This document shows, piece by piece, positions 1 to 12,534 of a stretch of DNA of 64,000 nt; the first letter of the stretch is position 1; every line of letters begins with the position of its first letter. Source of the DNA: Parastagonospora avenae f. sp. tritici 18332-5 (Eukaryota; Ascomycota; Dothideomycetes; Pleosporales; Phaeosphaeriaceae); NCBI GenBank assembly GCA_022559985.1, contig JAFJTR010000022.1, forward strand, positions 1 to 64,000, in the 5' to 3' direction. A model generated the notes under the pieces. That model worked only from the letters and a program-made list of their open reading frames with translations, did not search any database and was not told the origin of the DNA. The position numbers were made by a program, and so were the translations under genes.

Positions 1-23
1 CTCTCCATCTCCTCCACCAAAGG

Positions 24-31
24 TGACGTCA
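24..31. promoter_or_regulatory. CRE-like palindrome
   Basis: A perfect TGACGTCA palindrome, the consensus bound by CREB/ATF-type bZIP factors, lies about 370 bp upstream of the ATG at 399. Between it and the gene, at about 180-215, the motif CGCGCATCACGCG occurs twice in direct orientation. Stretch 1-398 holds no other gene that I can see. Regulatory function is inference from the motif alone. Confidence 0.3.
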
Positions 32-398
32 CGGGGACGCAACGTCAAGCTTCCAAGTAAATTCAAATAGTACAAAATGATCGCAAGGTCTTTTTTACTA
101 AACCACCAAGAAAGTTTGCGATAATAGCTATTGTACGTGTTGTTATAGCCTCATCTTTGTGATCTCAGAAATGGTGTTCCGCGCGCATCACGCGGAGTCG
201 CGCATCACGCGCACGGGCATGTTAAGCACCGCTCGCCAGGGTCCACGTCAAACCAGCAAGCATTGAGCTTGCTCATGTGGAGAGCTCCAAACAACGTCAC
301 TCATCACACGACCGCCTCACCACCACACCACGGCCTCCTAATCCGCGCCCCATTCTTGCAAAAGATACACAAATTCGTAATCCAATTACGCGACCCCA

Positions 399-936
399 AT
401 GGCGTCTCGCGTCCTCCGCCCGGCGTTCCGCGCAGCTACCGCGGCCCGCGGCTTTCAGACCAGCGCGGTTTTGAGGGCAGATGCTGTTATTGCGCCTGTT
501 AGGAAGCCGGTTGGGGCTTTTCGGGGAGGGTAAGTTACTCTCTAGTTTCTTTGGCGTTAAAGAAGAGCATTTTTGCTCGTCGCGATGACGACAGCGATGC
601 TTTTACCTGCAGGGAGCATACCCTATATTCGAAAAGCACACAGAGATTGTGGACAGTATGGCTAATGCTACTGCACAGATTGTTCGGTTTCCTCACCGGA
701 GCGACGGCTTCCGGCGCCGGCATGTACTACTATGTCATCGACGAATACCGCGTATCGAACCAGCTTTTGACCGAGGACATCTACGTACGTCTTCTACCTC
801 CACATTGCTATGTTCAGGAACAAGCATCGCATAGAATCAATGGCTAACGTAAATACAGGCCCTGCAGTCTGCGGTACAACGGATAGAAGGCTACGTCAGG
901 ACCCTCGAGGAGAAGGTCGACACAAGGAGGAAGTGA
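399..936 (+). CDS. Small mitochondrial-type single-span membrane protein, 104 aa
   Basis: Three exons are joined: 399-529, 679-784 and 859-936. Introns of 149 and 74 nt have GTAAGT and GTACGT donors and CAG acceptors, and frame is kept across both. The start MASRVLRPAF is rich in Arg and Ala with no acidic residue for the first 27 positions, as in a mitochondrial presequence. A Gly-rich hydrophobic segment (LFGFLTGATASGAGMYYYVI, residues about 45-64) follows and can span a membrane once. The C-terminus (ALQSAVQRIEGYVRTLEEKV) looks like a short coiled coil. The layout resembles a small fungal inner-membrane protein that I believe is conserved but cannot name. The ATG context CCCAATGG is good. 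Location and topology are inference; the exon structure is well supported. Confidence 0.75.
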
Positions 937-1755
937 GCATGAGGACGGATGCAGTATCAGGTGACAACTAAAAGACCACACGAGCGAATAGCAGATTGCA
1001 ACAAGAGCAATGGAAGGGCACATGAGCGCCGGACTGGCATGTACGGGGCATGTATAATATATCCTGGGATTCTTCTCCAACTTTGGTCATAACAATGCGC
1101 TGGTATGGAGAGTACTGGAAGCCTGACAAATGTCACAAGCTTCGTTTCGAACTGATATTACGTTGCAGATCTTGTTACAATTGAGCTGGTCCGGCTGCCA
1201 TGACTAAGAATAACATTGTGTCCGATCTGGAAGCACTATTGGAGGAGGGTTATCACATAATATGCAAGCATGGATGAACTCAAAGATGTCTGGTGGCGTT
1301 GGAATGGTATTCTTAATGCCTAGAATTCATACAGCTACCGCTGTCGAGGTACCTACTTCCTCCTGGGGATGCATAAACTATCCTTGGCGCGACCACGCAC
1401 CTCCACAAATTCAAGGTCAGTTCTCCACCATTAACATTGTCACTTGTACGCACCGCCAGTCCATCCGCGAGTAACGTTCCGGTCAGGCCGCCAAGAAGCG
1501 TAGGGCTATGTGTGCAAAGATGCAAGCCAATGAAACGCAGCTGTGCGCCAGTACTATACTAGTGAGACGGGGCGTAACAAGGCAGTGCACGCTCACGAAC
1601 TAGGCTATCTCACAACATCAGATCTGAGGGGATATGTGTGATCGCTGAGCTTCATCTGCGCTAAGTTTCCGCCCCCATGTCGATCTCCCTGCTGATATTA
1701 CCCCATGGGCGCCTACATGTGAAGCCTTTGCGACCTTCCATCTTGTCGCGACAAG
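937..1755. other. Intergenic, no gene seen
   Basis: This 0.8 kb stretch separates two plus-strand genes. Only short ORFs without recognisable motifs occur on either strand. It should hold the 3' UTR of the small mitochondrial-type gene and the promoter of the DUF3433 gene. Confidence 0.4.
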
Positions 1756-4700
1756 ATGTCGCACTCGATAAACAACAAACCAGAACGCTCAGACGATCGC
1801 ATCTCATGGACATCGCTTTCGAGCATCTATTATCACGATGAGAGTGTCCTCCATGAAGGTGGTGCATACGATCAAAGACTCTCGTCACCGAGTCCTGGTT
1901 CCAGATCACAGTCTCAGGCCTCCAATGACGACACGCCAGTAGCTCGAGACATCGCGTCACCACGGCTTCCAATTGAGAGCGACGGGCTATTGCAAGCGGA
2001 CCGGAACACAACTCGTGATCCATTTATATCTTCGACTGGTGTTAACTCACCCTTGAATAAGGTGTCGAGAGAAATAGCTTCCGATGCTTCAGACAGCCAA
2101 CGTAAGTTCCCCTAGAGTCATTGCATTACACTGAGATGCCAAGCTGATCAAAATCAAGCTCGTACGTGGTTGCCCTGTACCCTACGTCGGCCTTTCCTGG
2201 TGTGCCTCGCTCTAGTTTCGTTGGTCCTCGCTACTGTCTTGGTGATTCTCAGCTGGTATTCAGCAACGCATCATGGGCTCCGTGACGATGACAGATCACT
2301 TGGTCTTCTTCTGGCTTGGCGATACATCCCTACCCTCGTTGCTGTGCTCTTCACCCTAGCTCTCGTCATGACCGCCGAAGACGTAAAAAGAACAGAAGCA
2401 TTTGCCCGTATGGCTGAAACGGAAACTTTCGAGGCCAGATTTACCCTCCTGTACGTTCCAAAGGTCTGGTGGAAGAGTGTTTTCGAAGGCTTCTCTCGAC
2501 GAAGAAGCGGAGGCCACAGAAGGTGGGTGCTTGCCTTCTCCTCGCTTGCAGCAGGTATAAGTATCCTTGTCGTCTCAACATTCTCTTCCTCGGTACTCAT
2601 CGCCAAGGAGATCGCCTATCGCGAACCTGCCCAGCTGCAGCGGTACATACCCGCACAAGATGGCACTATCAAATTGGAACCACAGCGTGAGACTTACTTC
2701 CAGACCATCAGCGCCTATCTTTACAATGCCTCTACCTCAATATGGGTAGACGATACCAGTGTGATCCTCCCATTTGGTCCTGAATCGCCTCCCGATGGTC
2801 TGTGGGAGGCAGATACCATGATTTTACGACTTGAGAACGAGTGCATACCAATGTATATGACCGAAAAGGTCGTTCTCACCGCCAACTACTCCTACGCGGA
2901 CACTGCACTTTCCAACGACATTTACAGTGTAAAGTCCAAGGGTTTCAGACTTCGATCAGCAGACGGATGTGAGGTACAAATGCAAACTCCAATCACCTTG
3001 GAAGACGTTCGTCCAAACTCGACAGTCTCTCTCACCTCACCCGACGATCTCTTTCAAACCGACGCTGTGCCGCAATCAGGTGGAATCATCTGGACTAACA
3101 TGTCAACCACTTACGTCTCGTGGCAAGACATGATCCGCGAACGCGGGCCTATCCCACATCTTGATCGTAACGAAGATCTCGCAGTGAAGAAAACCTTCAT
3201 ATATGATCTCTCTGATCAGTGTCGCGGACGAGACTTGCTGCTTGTATCGCCACCTTGGTGGACATCATCATTTCCTCTCAACACACCTCAGAATGTGACA
3301 CAAAAGAACTATTGGGACAATTTTACCGTAAAAGCAGAAGTCTGTACTCCAACTATTTATGGAGCGAGTCTACCCGTTCAGCAATCGGTCACGAATGGGA
3401 TTTCGAGAGTGCGATTCGATGAAGCAGAATTTATGAAACGACGTCATCAAGTCCTAGATACACTCTTTGATCTGGATCGCCTGAACAACCTGGCTTTTCA
3501 TGAATCATGGTCGAAATACATGGCGAGAGAAGCCGGACTTCAGGAGAACCAAGGCTTTGAAGGTGTATCCATGCTCCTTGGAAAGCACTTCTCTCTAGAC
3601 CAGACAGCCATGTTGCTGAATGAGACATTCAAGGCTGAAGCGAGGAGGCTCCGTAGTCGGTTTTTCGGGGAACTGGTACTCTCATCAGTCACGCAGGCGT
3701 CTACGCCCACGCTAGAGAACGTCAATGGCAACGTCACCCTGACAGCCCGGAGGATCATGGTTGTTACCGAGATTGCTATAACGCTGATAGTTCTGTTCTT
3801 CTTGGCTTCCTGCTATTCGATATTCATGCTCTGGACCATGACAGCTGGTAGACGCCGGCTTCATCTTGAAGCCGACCCCGCAACAATTGCAGGAAGTACA
3901 TCCATACTGAGGTTTCAGTCCAGCCTCGCCACCAGCCTTCAAGTTTTGAGTGGAAAGAAGCAGCATCATGTGCAAATAGGTTTAGATCATCGTGTCTATA
4001 GTACTTCCAGAGGTGGGCTCGTCGAAGTGACGCCTGAGGTGGCAGAGACAACGTATGCAATGCCTGTTGAGTCCACAAAGAAACGTCGACCCTGGAGAAG
4101 ACATCAGAGTTCGAAGAAGATTACCGGAAAGGATTGGAGACCTAGTATGCTGCACAAGCGATGGCTGTTGACGCTATTTTTTGTCCTCATTGCACTCGCG
4201 ATAGCTCTTCTGGTTCTCCGCAGCTATTCCAGGGAGAACAGATTGTATCGAACCGCGTTTGTTTACCAGGTCAACCTCGGTCTTTTTAACACCAGCTTCT
4301 CCCCACATTCTATCATTGCCACTCTTGTCGCCGTGGCTATCGGTCTCTCATGGGATGGTATCGACAAACCAATGCGGACTTTGCAGCCCTACCTCTCTAT
4401 GACCAGAGGGACCCCGATAGCTTCACGTGGCGTTTCTCTATCCTACCAGTCATCATACTGGATCTTGGCGGCTACACGGGCGGCTTATCGTAGACATTGG
4501 ATACTTTCAATGATTGCTACCGGTACAACTCTGGCTCAGATACGTAAGTGCTCCAAATATTCACGTCTACACGATGTCTGACTATTCAGTGATCATCTCG
4601 ATGGCAGCCATATTCGAGCGAAAATCTGTGATCCACGCGCAACCTACCACAGAACTAAATGGACGGATGTATACCTACGCACTTCGACAAGAGCCTTTCA

Positions 4701-6526
4701 GCTTCCAAATTGGTCTCAGTAGCCGGCCTTTCTATCTGGCTGAAACGCTTTTGGAGACTTCCGAGGCGGACTGGCTGTATACAGCGCTTGATGAGATTAC
4801 GTTGAGGAATACGCCCCCTGCCTGGACGAAAGACGAATGGATATATACGCCGGTGAGTATGTCGCGCTTACCAAATACGACTACCGTGTCTCAGGATACT
4901 GGATCCGAAAACATACAAACGGGACTTGGTGAGTCTCCTGCAAATGTCACGGTCACTACTAGTGCTCTTCGGGGTCGGCTTGCATGTAGCAATGTTCCCA
5001 TCCCTGCCGCTGGCTGGCTCGATCGAGCAGAGGATGTTTTCAGTAACCGTACGAACGAGCCAATAGCTGGCTGGATATTGCCACAGGTCTTGTTCCAGGA
5101 TCAGAAATACAAGTCTCCGGTTTTTACCGTACCAAGACGAATGGCATGCTGTACTAATGGTACAGCTCCTGGCGGGCAGTCCGTCATCTCATTTTGGTCC
5201 AGTGGCAATCCTATGGTGGAACAGAGACCTTCAGAGCCAGTGGATCCGAGCGGACGAGAAGACCTGAATGTGCCCAGTATATGGTCGTCTAGGTTCACGA
5301 TTAAGTGGATCGTTGGACCCACATCGTCTTCAGTCATTGATGGCAGCAATTCTCTCGCAAATCACGTTGATGTAGGCGTCGGGCTCGGTAATGAAACACT
5401 GCTATATTTCACGGAGCAGCCACGCATGTCGATGATGAGCTGTAGTCCCATCATCGAGCATGCAAATGCAAGCGTAACGATTGCCAGAAGTACCAATCAG
5501 GTTCTAGAAGCCAGAATTCTCACAGAACCGCGGTCAGCTCCTGTAGCTTGGGACTACCCGTGGGATAACGAATACCTCCACCCTGCTATAGAAGATGTTC
5601 CACAAGACTGCAGGTATGAAGAAGGAACCATTATCTACTAACGCATATGGCATCGAGCTAATGCGAGGTTAGCGATCCCAATCAACCGAACAGGACCTGC
5701 TCAACTCTCACGACACAAGAATCCAGAGGAAATGCCAGGTATGTTCACACACACGTGAGCATCTATATGCTACATTGATAGATAAACTGATGCGCAACGT
5801 AGCTACGGACATTTCTTCATGTCCCAGTTGCTCACCGCTCCTCATATTGTTGAACCAATGAAGCCACGAAGCTGGCTTGTATATAACAAGAGCATCGAGG
5901 ACGTTAGCAACGAGCGTTTCAGCATCCGCGACCCTAATAGAGGCCTCAATATGGATTTTATGTCATATGCCAACTTCCACCTGGCTGGGTCGAACCCTAC
6001 CACTTTGCTCAACAACACAGCGCTCTTCGAATATTCTGAAAAGACGTTTCAAACATTCTTCAAGCACTTCGCCACCAAAGGCAAGTGGACATACGGCGGT
6101 CCAGCCAAAAGTAGTGTATACGACAATGACTACGGTCCCGGTAGTGCCGAAGAGGTAAATGGCACATTTACAGAGCGCATCGAAGTGTTGGCGATGAACG
6201 AGACTGCGACATGGCTATCACTCGGCATCATCTTCGTTCTTATCGCCATCATTATCGTCCTCATCATTTCACTACAGATTATTTATCCGAAAGACTCAAT
6301 GCAACACCGTGTCGAATGTCTAGCGGACATACTGTTGATGGTAGCAGGGAGCGATGAGTTTGTCAAGCTTGTGCACGATAGAGGTGTCGCTGGCCTAGAG
6401 GAGAGCGATGTCAAAACGAAGCTGGGATGGTTCAAAGATAAGCGAGGTGTCGTGCGATGGGGCGTTGAGGTCGCGGATGGCGACGTGGAATGGGTCGATG
6501 CGCCGGAGATGGACATCGACGATTAA
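1756..6526 (+). CDS. DUF3433-type multi-pass membrane protein, 1514 aa
   Basis: Five exons: 1756-2101, 2159-4543, 4590-5613, 5673-5738 and 5803-6526. All four introns (57, 46, 59 and 64 nt) have GT-AG ends and frame is kept at every junction. The N-terminal 120 residues are polar and Ser-rich. Three hydrophobic spans follow (starting near RPFLVCLALVSLVLATVLV, then WRYIPTLVAVLFTLALVMTA, then WVLAFSSLAAGISILVVSTF). A long extracytoplasmic region with many N-x-S/T sites comes next, then a second membrane block (EIAITLIVLFFLASCYSIFM and RWLLTLFFVLIALAIALLVL), a second glycosylatable region, and a last span (WLSLGIIFVLIAIIIVLII). Two similar halves of membrane block plus ectodomain are typical of fungal DUF3433 proteins, whose function is unknown. 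The 66-nt exon 4 is easily missed. Surface location is inference. Confidence 0.85.
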
Positions 6527-8191
6527 AGCGACGAACGTAGTTGAGCAAGGTGGTCGGTGCGCCCACCTCGGTATAAATTTCATAGAGTGTCCTGACTACC
6601 TTCGATGGCGTGAAGGTCGCTCACGCGCTCTATTACAGTCTATCTTGATCGTGCTCGTGTATTTTCCATCTAGTAGTTCATGAATATTAGATGCATCGAG
6701 TCGCACCTGTATGCTGTATAGTAAAAAGGAAAGGAGTGGAAAATGAGCGATGGAATAGGATCTTAGGTCCACAATTGACTACTGGAATGCGCGCTGGAAG
6801 ATTTTCTGCCGTTGTTTTGACGACGCTTGTAGCTTGAGGAATATAAATGCGGCAGGAATAACAAACACACGGGGAGACAATGAGTTCCGGTAGCACGCGA
6901 GCCGAGTACGAAGCGGTAGAAATACTGGTGATGTCGCCGTACGTGTTGGAATCAGCTGCACTGAGTTATCTGTAATCAGTGCAAAGGGCCGCGGGCTGAC
7001 AAGGTTGGTCAAGATTTCGATGGCGATTTTCAAGAAGGCTTCGGCGCCCATGACGACAGCTACCCTGCTTCAGACGACTACTGATGCGGAGAGCTTCATC
7101 CTTAGGCACACAACGGTTCTTCGACCTGCACAGCCGGCCGCTCCTGTGGGCTTCTGCGAGCGCTTCAATGAGCAATAGAAGAAGGAGGTCTTCGGCAATG
7201 AGTGGTCGGACACCTCCAGCATGTACGATGAATTGTTAGCTCGAAGCATTGCAATAAGGTGTAGGTGCTAGTGTCGCGCGAAGTTGTTGCCAGAAATTGA
7301 AATACATCATAAGGTTCGCTTTCACGTCCTCATCGGTTCAACACGGGACGTTCCACAGAATTACCAGTCAGCTTGCCTCCAGGTGAAAGAGCGGCTCCCA
7401 CACCTGTTCCTCGCTTCGCGGTCACAATACCCAGTTGCACGCGCACTCTCACCTTTATTCTTTTGCGCGTCGATCGCCGTCTATTTTCATCTTGTGGTAC
7501 AATCTAGATAACAATGCACGACTCGGACATATACGAATTAGCTCTCAATTCTTTAACAATAAGGAGATTGATCAGTCTAAGCGGGTTCCACACCCACATT
7601 AACCAGATGAGTTTAAGAGCGCAAGTTCGATTCTCTGTCTGAGCATTAAAGACAAAAGTTAGTGTGCCTCCTAATTTTGAGGGCACATGACTATAAACCC
7701 ACCCTGTCAAATTATCTTCTTCTGTCCGTACATAGCAATCCTCATTATCACGTGAGCTGCTGATGCATAGGCCTGCAGGCCTGTGCGCGGCAGAACTGTA
7801 TATGAACGCGTTGGTACGATAGATAGAACATCATCAATCTGCAACAATATACACTCGTAACTTGATCAACCCCACCGTACAATATTGTACACCCACTCAC
7901 TGCAACTATCGCGCTGCAGACGAAGTGCTACTAACATCTTCTTATTTTTTTGCGTTCTCCTTGTCACTGCGCCTCGTAAGCCTTTGCTCTTATATGTCAG
8001 TGCTATTCATAGTGCATAGAGAATTTTCCTGTGAGCAGAAGTAAAGAGAAGGCAACGAGAAAACCCGAGTGTGCGTGTGAGATTTCAAGTATAGCCATAT
8101 ATAAGAAGGAATCTGCATGTGCTAAACTATGCCGAAGCAGCTACCGAAACGTCTCTGTTATATTCTCATGCACCAAATGCAGGGCTCGTAC
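6527..8191. other. Convergent intergenic region, no gene seen
   Basis: This 1.7 kb stretch lies between the 3' ends of the DUF3433 gene (plus) and the Yvc1-like gene (minus). Short ORFs on both strands show no family motif and no splice pattern I could join into a protein. It should contain both 3' UTRs and terminators. Confidence 0.35.
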
Positions 8192-10489
8192 TTAGCTCGC
8201 AGGACCCGGCCACACATTGCTCAACCTTCTTCTCCTTGTCATTGCGCTTCCAGGACTGATGCTCCTCCTATCGCCATTCGCGTTTGTAGCTGCGAAACTG
8301 TTCTCTAAGATTGCATCTTCCAGGTCATCTTCCTCCTCAATGCGCTGCACTACATCTTCCGGTGGCTCCTCCTCAAAAACCGCTTGTAGATCCGCGTGCG
8401 GGCTCATTTTGCTCCACTTCCAGAAGTTGCTGTCGAACAGCCATGATGAACGCTTTGACGGACCCGGTCCACTAATTGCGCCGCGTCGTGATGGCTTCCA
8501 CAAGGCACGGCGCTCGTGGTAGGCGATGGCGAGCAGTATAGGTGCGTTGAGCACGCGTACTGCAGTGATGTTGATCTTGTGAAACCATCGTGGCGACAAG
8601 AGGAACTTCAGCGGAAGGAGTACGACAAAGGCTAGCAAGTTGAAGGGTGGGCGATAAGCGAATAGCGAATCGGACTTGACACCCTCAAATGTGAGTACAG
8701 CGCGGCGAAATTGGATCTCGGCAGTTGCATCGGCTGCGATCTTGGAGAAAGTGTTGCTTAGGATGGAAACGAGGACGGTAAGGAACAGCGTGTTGCCGAG
8801 GAACGCGTATATGACCATCAGTGTCGGTCCCAAGATCTCGTGGAAGCCGGGCGCCTTGTCGATTCCTGTGCCATCAAGACCAAACCATATCCAGAGCATC
8901 CATTTGGAGATTGTGATGACGCTGTGAGACTCCTCCCAACCGACGTCAGGATTGCTGATGCTCAGCCACTTGAGAGCAAGCAGGAAGCCGCCGAAGCACC
9001 AGAATGCGATGAGACTAAGGGCAGTGAACTCCTTGACCATTGCTCGCAGCGCGATGAAGAGCATATTCTCCGGCATCAAGTTGAAAGCGATACGAGGAAA
9101 GAGGATTGGGGAGGCCACAGCAAGGACATCGAGTGCTTGTCTGCCTGTCTCGTCATTTCCAATGACCCATCCGTGAATGCGCATGCCCAGATAGATGATG
9201 AAGATTCCCGAAAATGTAACGTCGAGGAAAGCCCACAGTTCTTGTGTATGCACTTCCCATCCATGCTCTAGGCAAGACGCCAGTTCATCCAAGACCCAGC
9301 CAGCGCCGTAGAATAAGAACACGACCTCGGCTTTCGTGAGATAATGATCTCGCCGCGTAGTCATCATCCAGCAATATAACGCAAGGAGTATGAGAAATTG
9401 CACAACCTCAATCATGTTGCGCGTACGTGGCACCATGAGGCGATATTGGTTTAGCAACGGAGCTTTTCGGGGGTCGTACAGAGATATCGGTTTGTACTTA
9501 TAATGGTCTGGAATGATATCGATGAAAGTCGTAGGAGTGTACACGATGCGACCGCGATATACGGCATCGATGACCTTGTGGCTAGCCGAACTACTCAGAA
9601 GCACTTTGCTCTCTGACACGATTGCTACTTCCAAGGCAGTCAATTTGCCTTCGTAGTCGCCTTGTTGCTGGTACATGGTTGTAAGATGTCTGAATTCCGA
9701 CATGTGTCTTTCCGGGCAGCGGTCCTCGGGTGCGCCTTGGAATGGCTGGAACGGCGCAACCATGATCTGCGCCAGAAGCAGTAGTCCAGGCTTTCCTATG
9801 CTCTCCTCGTCGTGCCGGCGCAGTACCTTCATCGCCACAAGCTCGCAGAGATTGGCGCGGGTAAGATCCACAGTCTGATGATGTTGCTGAAATTGCTGCT
9901 CACGTAGGAACTGCATTCGGTTGACCAGTAGACAATACACAATAGAAATGTCGTCCTCGTTATACAAGCGATCGACAAGTGGTTTAACGATCAAAACATT
10001 CATGCGAGGCTCCCTTAGCTGTTCAATAGTGTATGGATCCTCGATTACTGCCAATACGAGTCTTCGTATTCGGTGGATGTTGTAGTACACTTGCAGCTGT
10101 GCGTGAGGATACGGCGCGAAGATTTCACGCGGTCCTATTGGCTGGCCAGCCCCATTGAAGCAACCATCAGATCCAGCATGGTCGTCGTCATCTAGAAGAG
10201 TTTCCTGTTCCTCTCTACTTCGTGCCGCGCGTAAAGCATCGCTCAAGGTTCGTTGGCTGTCCTCCAAATGTGGCCTTTTGAGGAACTTCCGGAACTCTAT
10301 ATGCCGTGATGGCTTTCGAGTAGGTTCAGGCCTGCGATTCGGGGAAACTTCATTGTTGCTATGCACAGCATTGCTATCATGGCTCCCGTTACTTTGGTGA
10401 GAAGATAGGCGAGGCCGGGGAAAGGTGCCGTATGCGGCGCTGGAACTGCTGGTTGTGTTCCAATCTGGGTTGGAGGTTGGTCCGGACAT
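8192..10489 (-). CDS. YVC1: TRP-family vacuolar cation channel (Yvc1-like), 765 aa
   Basis: A single uninterrupted frame; I place the start at the ATG at 10489 because the only in-frame codon further upstream is TTG. The cytosolic N-terminal region contains blocks familiar from fungal Yvc1/TRPY proteins (IHRIRRLVLAVIEDPYTIEQ, then LVDRLYNEDDISIVYCLLVN). Six hydrophobic segments follow, from about MIEVVQFLILLALYCWMMT, with a pore region near WIWFGLDGTGIDKAPGFHEI before the last helix (LMVIYAFLGNTLFLTVLVSI). The C-tail carries acidic clusters (EEEPPED, EEEDDLED), which recall the acidic patch linked to calcium sensing in yeast Yvc1. The family releases calcium from the vacuole on stretch, osmotic shock or cytosolic calcium. 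Length is somewhat above yeast Yvc1 because of a Ser-rich N-terminus. Family assignment is firm; detailed gating properties are inferred. Confidence 0.88.
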   Translation of the reverse strand: MSGPTSNPDWNTTSSSSAAYGTFPRPRLSSHQSNGSHDSNAVHSNNEVSPNRRPEPTRKPSRHIEFRKFLKRPHLEDSQRTLSDALRAARSREEQETLLDDDDHAGSDGCFNGAGQPIGPREIFAPYPHAQLQVYYNIHRIRRLVLAVIEDPYTIEQLREPRMNVLIVKPLVDRLYNEDDISIVYCLLVNRMQFLREQQFQQHHQTVDLTRANLCELVAMKVLRRHDEESIGKPGLLLLAQIMVAPFQPFQGAPEDRCPERHMSEFRHLTTMYQQQGDYEGKLTALEVAIVSESKVLLSSSASHKVIDAVYRGRIVYTPTTFIDIIPDHYKYKPISLYDPRKAPLLNQYRLMVPRTRNMIEVVQFLILLALYCWMMTTRRDHYLTKAEVVFLFYGAGWVLDELASCLEHGWEVHTQELWAFLDVTFSGIFIIYLGMRIHGWVIGNDETGRQALDVLAVASPILFPRIAFNLMPENMLFIALRAMVKEFTALSLIAFWCFGGFLLALKWLSISNPDVGWEESHSVITISKWMLWIWFGLDGTGIDKAPGFHEILGPTLMVIYAFLGNTLFLTVLVSILSNTFSKIAADATAEIQFRRAVLTFEGVKSDSLFAYRPPFNLLAFVVLLPLKFLLSPRWFHKINITAVRVLNAPILLAIAYHERRALWKPSRRGAISGPGPSKRSSWLFDSNFWKWSKMSPHADLQAVFEEEPPEDVVQRIEEEDDLEDAILENSFAATNANGDRRSISPGSAMTRRRRLSNVWPGPAS

Positions 10490-11288
10490 GTGCAGCTCCA
10501 ATTGAGGTGATCAGAAGGTTGAAAAGAATCAATTGCGCGAGATCGTTTGTTTGTAGGTATTGCGACAGGCACAATGCGCTGCTGTAGATAAGCCACGAAA
10601 AGCAATGACGGCTTCCGACGAGGCATTTCAGAACGCGGAGTTTCACGCTAGTAAGATGGCGCTAACCACGATGGGAACAGCTCCCTGTGCATGATTCGGA
10701 CGTCACCGAGCAACCTCCAACACCAACTATGTAGGTAGAGACGCCAAAACATTCTACACCCGCTGCGTAAGATTTAATAGAACGGCTTGTACAACTTCAA
10801 AGCCTTGTAAACATGCGTCCTTATTTCAGAAAGCTTCTGAGACTGTACACACCTGATCCGTACGCGGTCATGTTATGCTTCGCCTGCGGAGAAGGACCAT
10901 CAAGAGGATAAATTTACGGTCATCTGGTCTCTCTGCGGGTTTTTCGCTCGCAATCATGTAAAGTTTGTGGTGACTGTATTTGGCTATAAATCTATTATGA
11001 TCAAGTCTGTCTGTGGGCTTCCTCTTTGTTACTTCTCTTCTTACAACGTGTGCGTTAAGCATAAAACCTAGATCTTGCTCGACTACTGGAAGATCTCAAT
11101 ACTATCGCTTAACACGCGTTCATCATGGCGCGAGCGATGCAAATTGTTCCCATGACAGCACTAGCTTTGCATCAGATTAGAAAGAAGCGTGTAAAACCAC
11201 TGTTTCCCCCAAACAACAGCGCATTTTCTGGACATGATTACTGTCAAAAGTTAATCACTCTCTTTCTGCCATAGCGCCATACTGACAG
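10490..11288. other. Intergenic, no gene seen
   Basis: This region upstream of the minus-strand channel gene contains only short unrelated ORFs. It should hold the channel promoter and the former promoter of the broken BTB gene. Confidence 0.35.
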
Positions 11289-11964
11289 TCTGATAGCTAC
11301 GACCTATCCGGACCTATCATCAGCGTTGTCGTCGGCGAGCCTGATGAGCAACAAGTTTTCTACGTGCACCAAGGCGTCCTATGTTCTCGCTCAGTCTTCT
11401 TCAGTCGCGCCATGAATGAGCATTGGGAATCGGGATGAGAGAAAAAGGTTCGCCGAGAGAGAGAAGACCCACTTGCTTTCAGCCTGTACTTCGAAATCCT
11501 CTACAAAGATCAGCTACCGAGGGAGCATGTTGATGAGTCGAGCATGGATCCTGGCTTAGCTCGCGACCTTCTCAACCGCATCTACTGTAACCTTGCCAGT
11601 TTATGTGTTCTGGTTGAACATCTCCAAGATCCTGCCATCAAAGACCTGTTACTGGACACTATTCTCGGTGAAGCTTGGATCATGAGGGAGTACACTATCA
11701 GGGGCAGGAAATTCATCTGCCTCAGCTCGATATTATTCGGTCATCTACGATAGAATTCCAGATAGCAGCCTTGCAAGACGACTACTCGTTGATCTGTACG
11801 ACGCATGTGAAATGGTGGGCAAGGATACCTGGGAGGGTGTGCCGAAAGACTTCTCGCAGGAACTATCACGGCTGAAGGCATCAAGACAAGGCGTTCAGAA
11901 CCCTGACTCGCGCGCCTGGGATGAAGACAAATACCACGAGCCAGTTTCCGACAGCGTCTTGTAG
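11289..11964 (+). pseudogene. Broken BTB/POZ domain gene
   Basis: The start reads as a typical fungal BTB/POZ core: SGPIISVVVGEPDEQQVFYV, then HQGVLCSRSVFFSRAMNEHW. An in-frame TGA stands at 11436-11438. The same frame resumes with DPLAFSLYFEILYKDQLP and ends with a stop at 11751-11753. The matching C-terminal region continues in a second frame (EIHLPQLDIIR, about 11708-11740) and then a third (VIYDRIPDSSLARRLLVDLY, from about 11739) to the TAG at 11962. One stop plus two frame changes over 0.7 kb, without usable introns between them, indicate decay. BTB domains mediate dimerisation and cullin-3 binding. There is no convincing start codon in frame. Assembly errors could explain one defect but hardly all three. 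Confidence 0.7.
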
Positions 11965-12422
11965 TAATTTAAACCAGGGGCGATTGGGCTGCAAGACTGC
12001 TACATTACCCTGTTAGAGTAGGCGAATTGCAAGTTAGAGCAGTGCATAACATTAGGAGTCTTCAAATAAGCATCAAAACTGACCCTCATCCGTGATTGGC
12101 CCATTCCAGGCTGAGAAATGCCATGTGCATTCGGCACCTATAAGAAGGACCTGACGGAGTATGATGCTTGTAAGCACCGGTTCTTGATGTCTAAAGTACA
12201 CTTGACTTCATAGCTTTACCTCATAGCAATTGAATGGTTGGTATCACAACCACAAGTCCGCGGCCTAGTGACAACGATCGTACTCCGCACATTCTTTCTC
12301 CGCCCCGCTTAACCCTGCGCGGCCGATCTGCCATCGGACAACACCAACATTAGACTTAGACCACCAACAAAGTGTTGCGCACAAGAGTCATACCGTAGGA
12401 GAAATTTTACTTTCAAATTACT

Positions 12423-12479
12423 CACGTGGTGAGAAGATTGATAGGAGGCCTGGAACTTGAATATTCCAGAGGTATAAAG
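12423..12479 (+). promoter_or_regulatory. Core promoter elements of the Dsd1-like gene
   Basis: A CACGTG E-box lies at 12423-12428 and a TATA-like TATAAAG at 12473-12479, about 60 bp upstream of the ATG at 12535. Spacing suits a fungal core promoter. The rest of 11965-12534 shows no gene. Function is inferred from sequence only. Confidence 0.35.
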
Positions 12480-12534
12480 TCGGACAATAACCTCAATTCT
12501 CGTTCCCATCACCATCATCATCACAATCGCAAAC

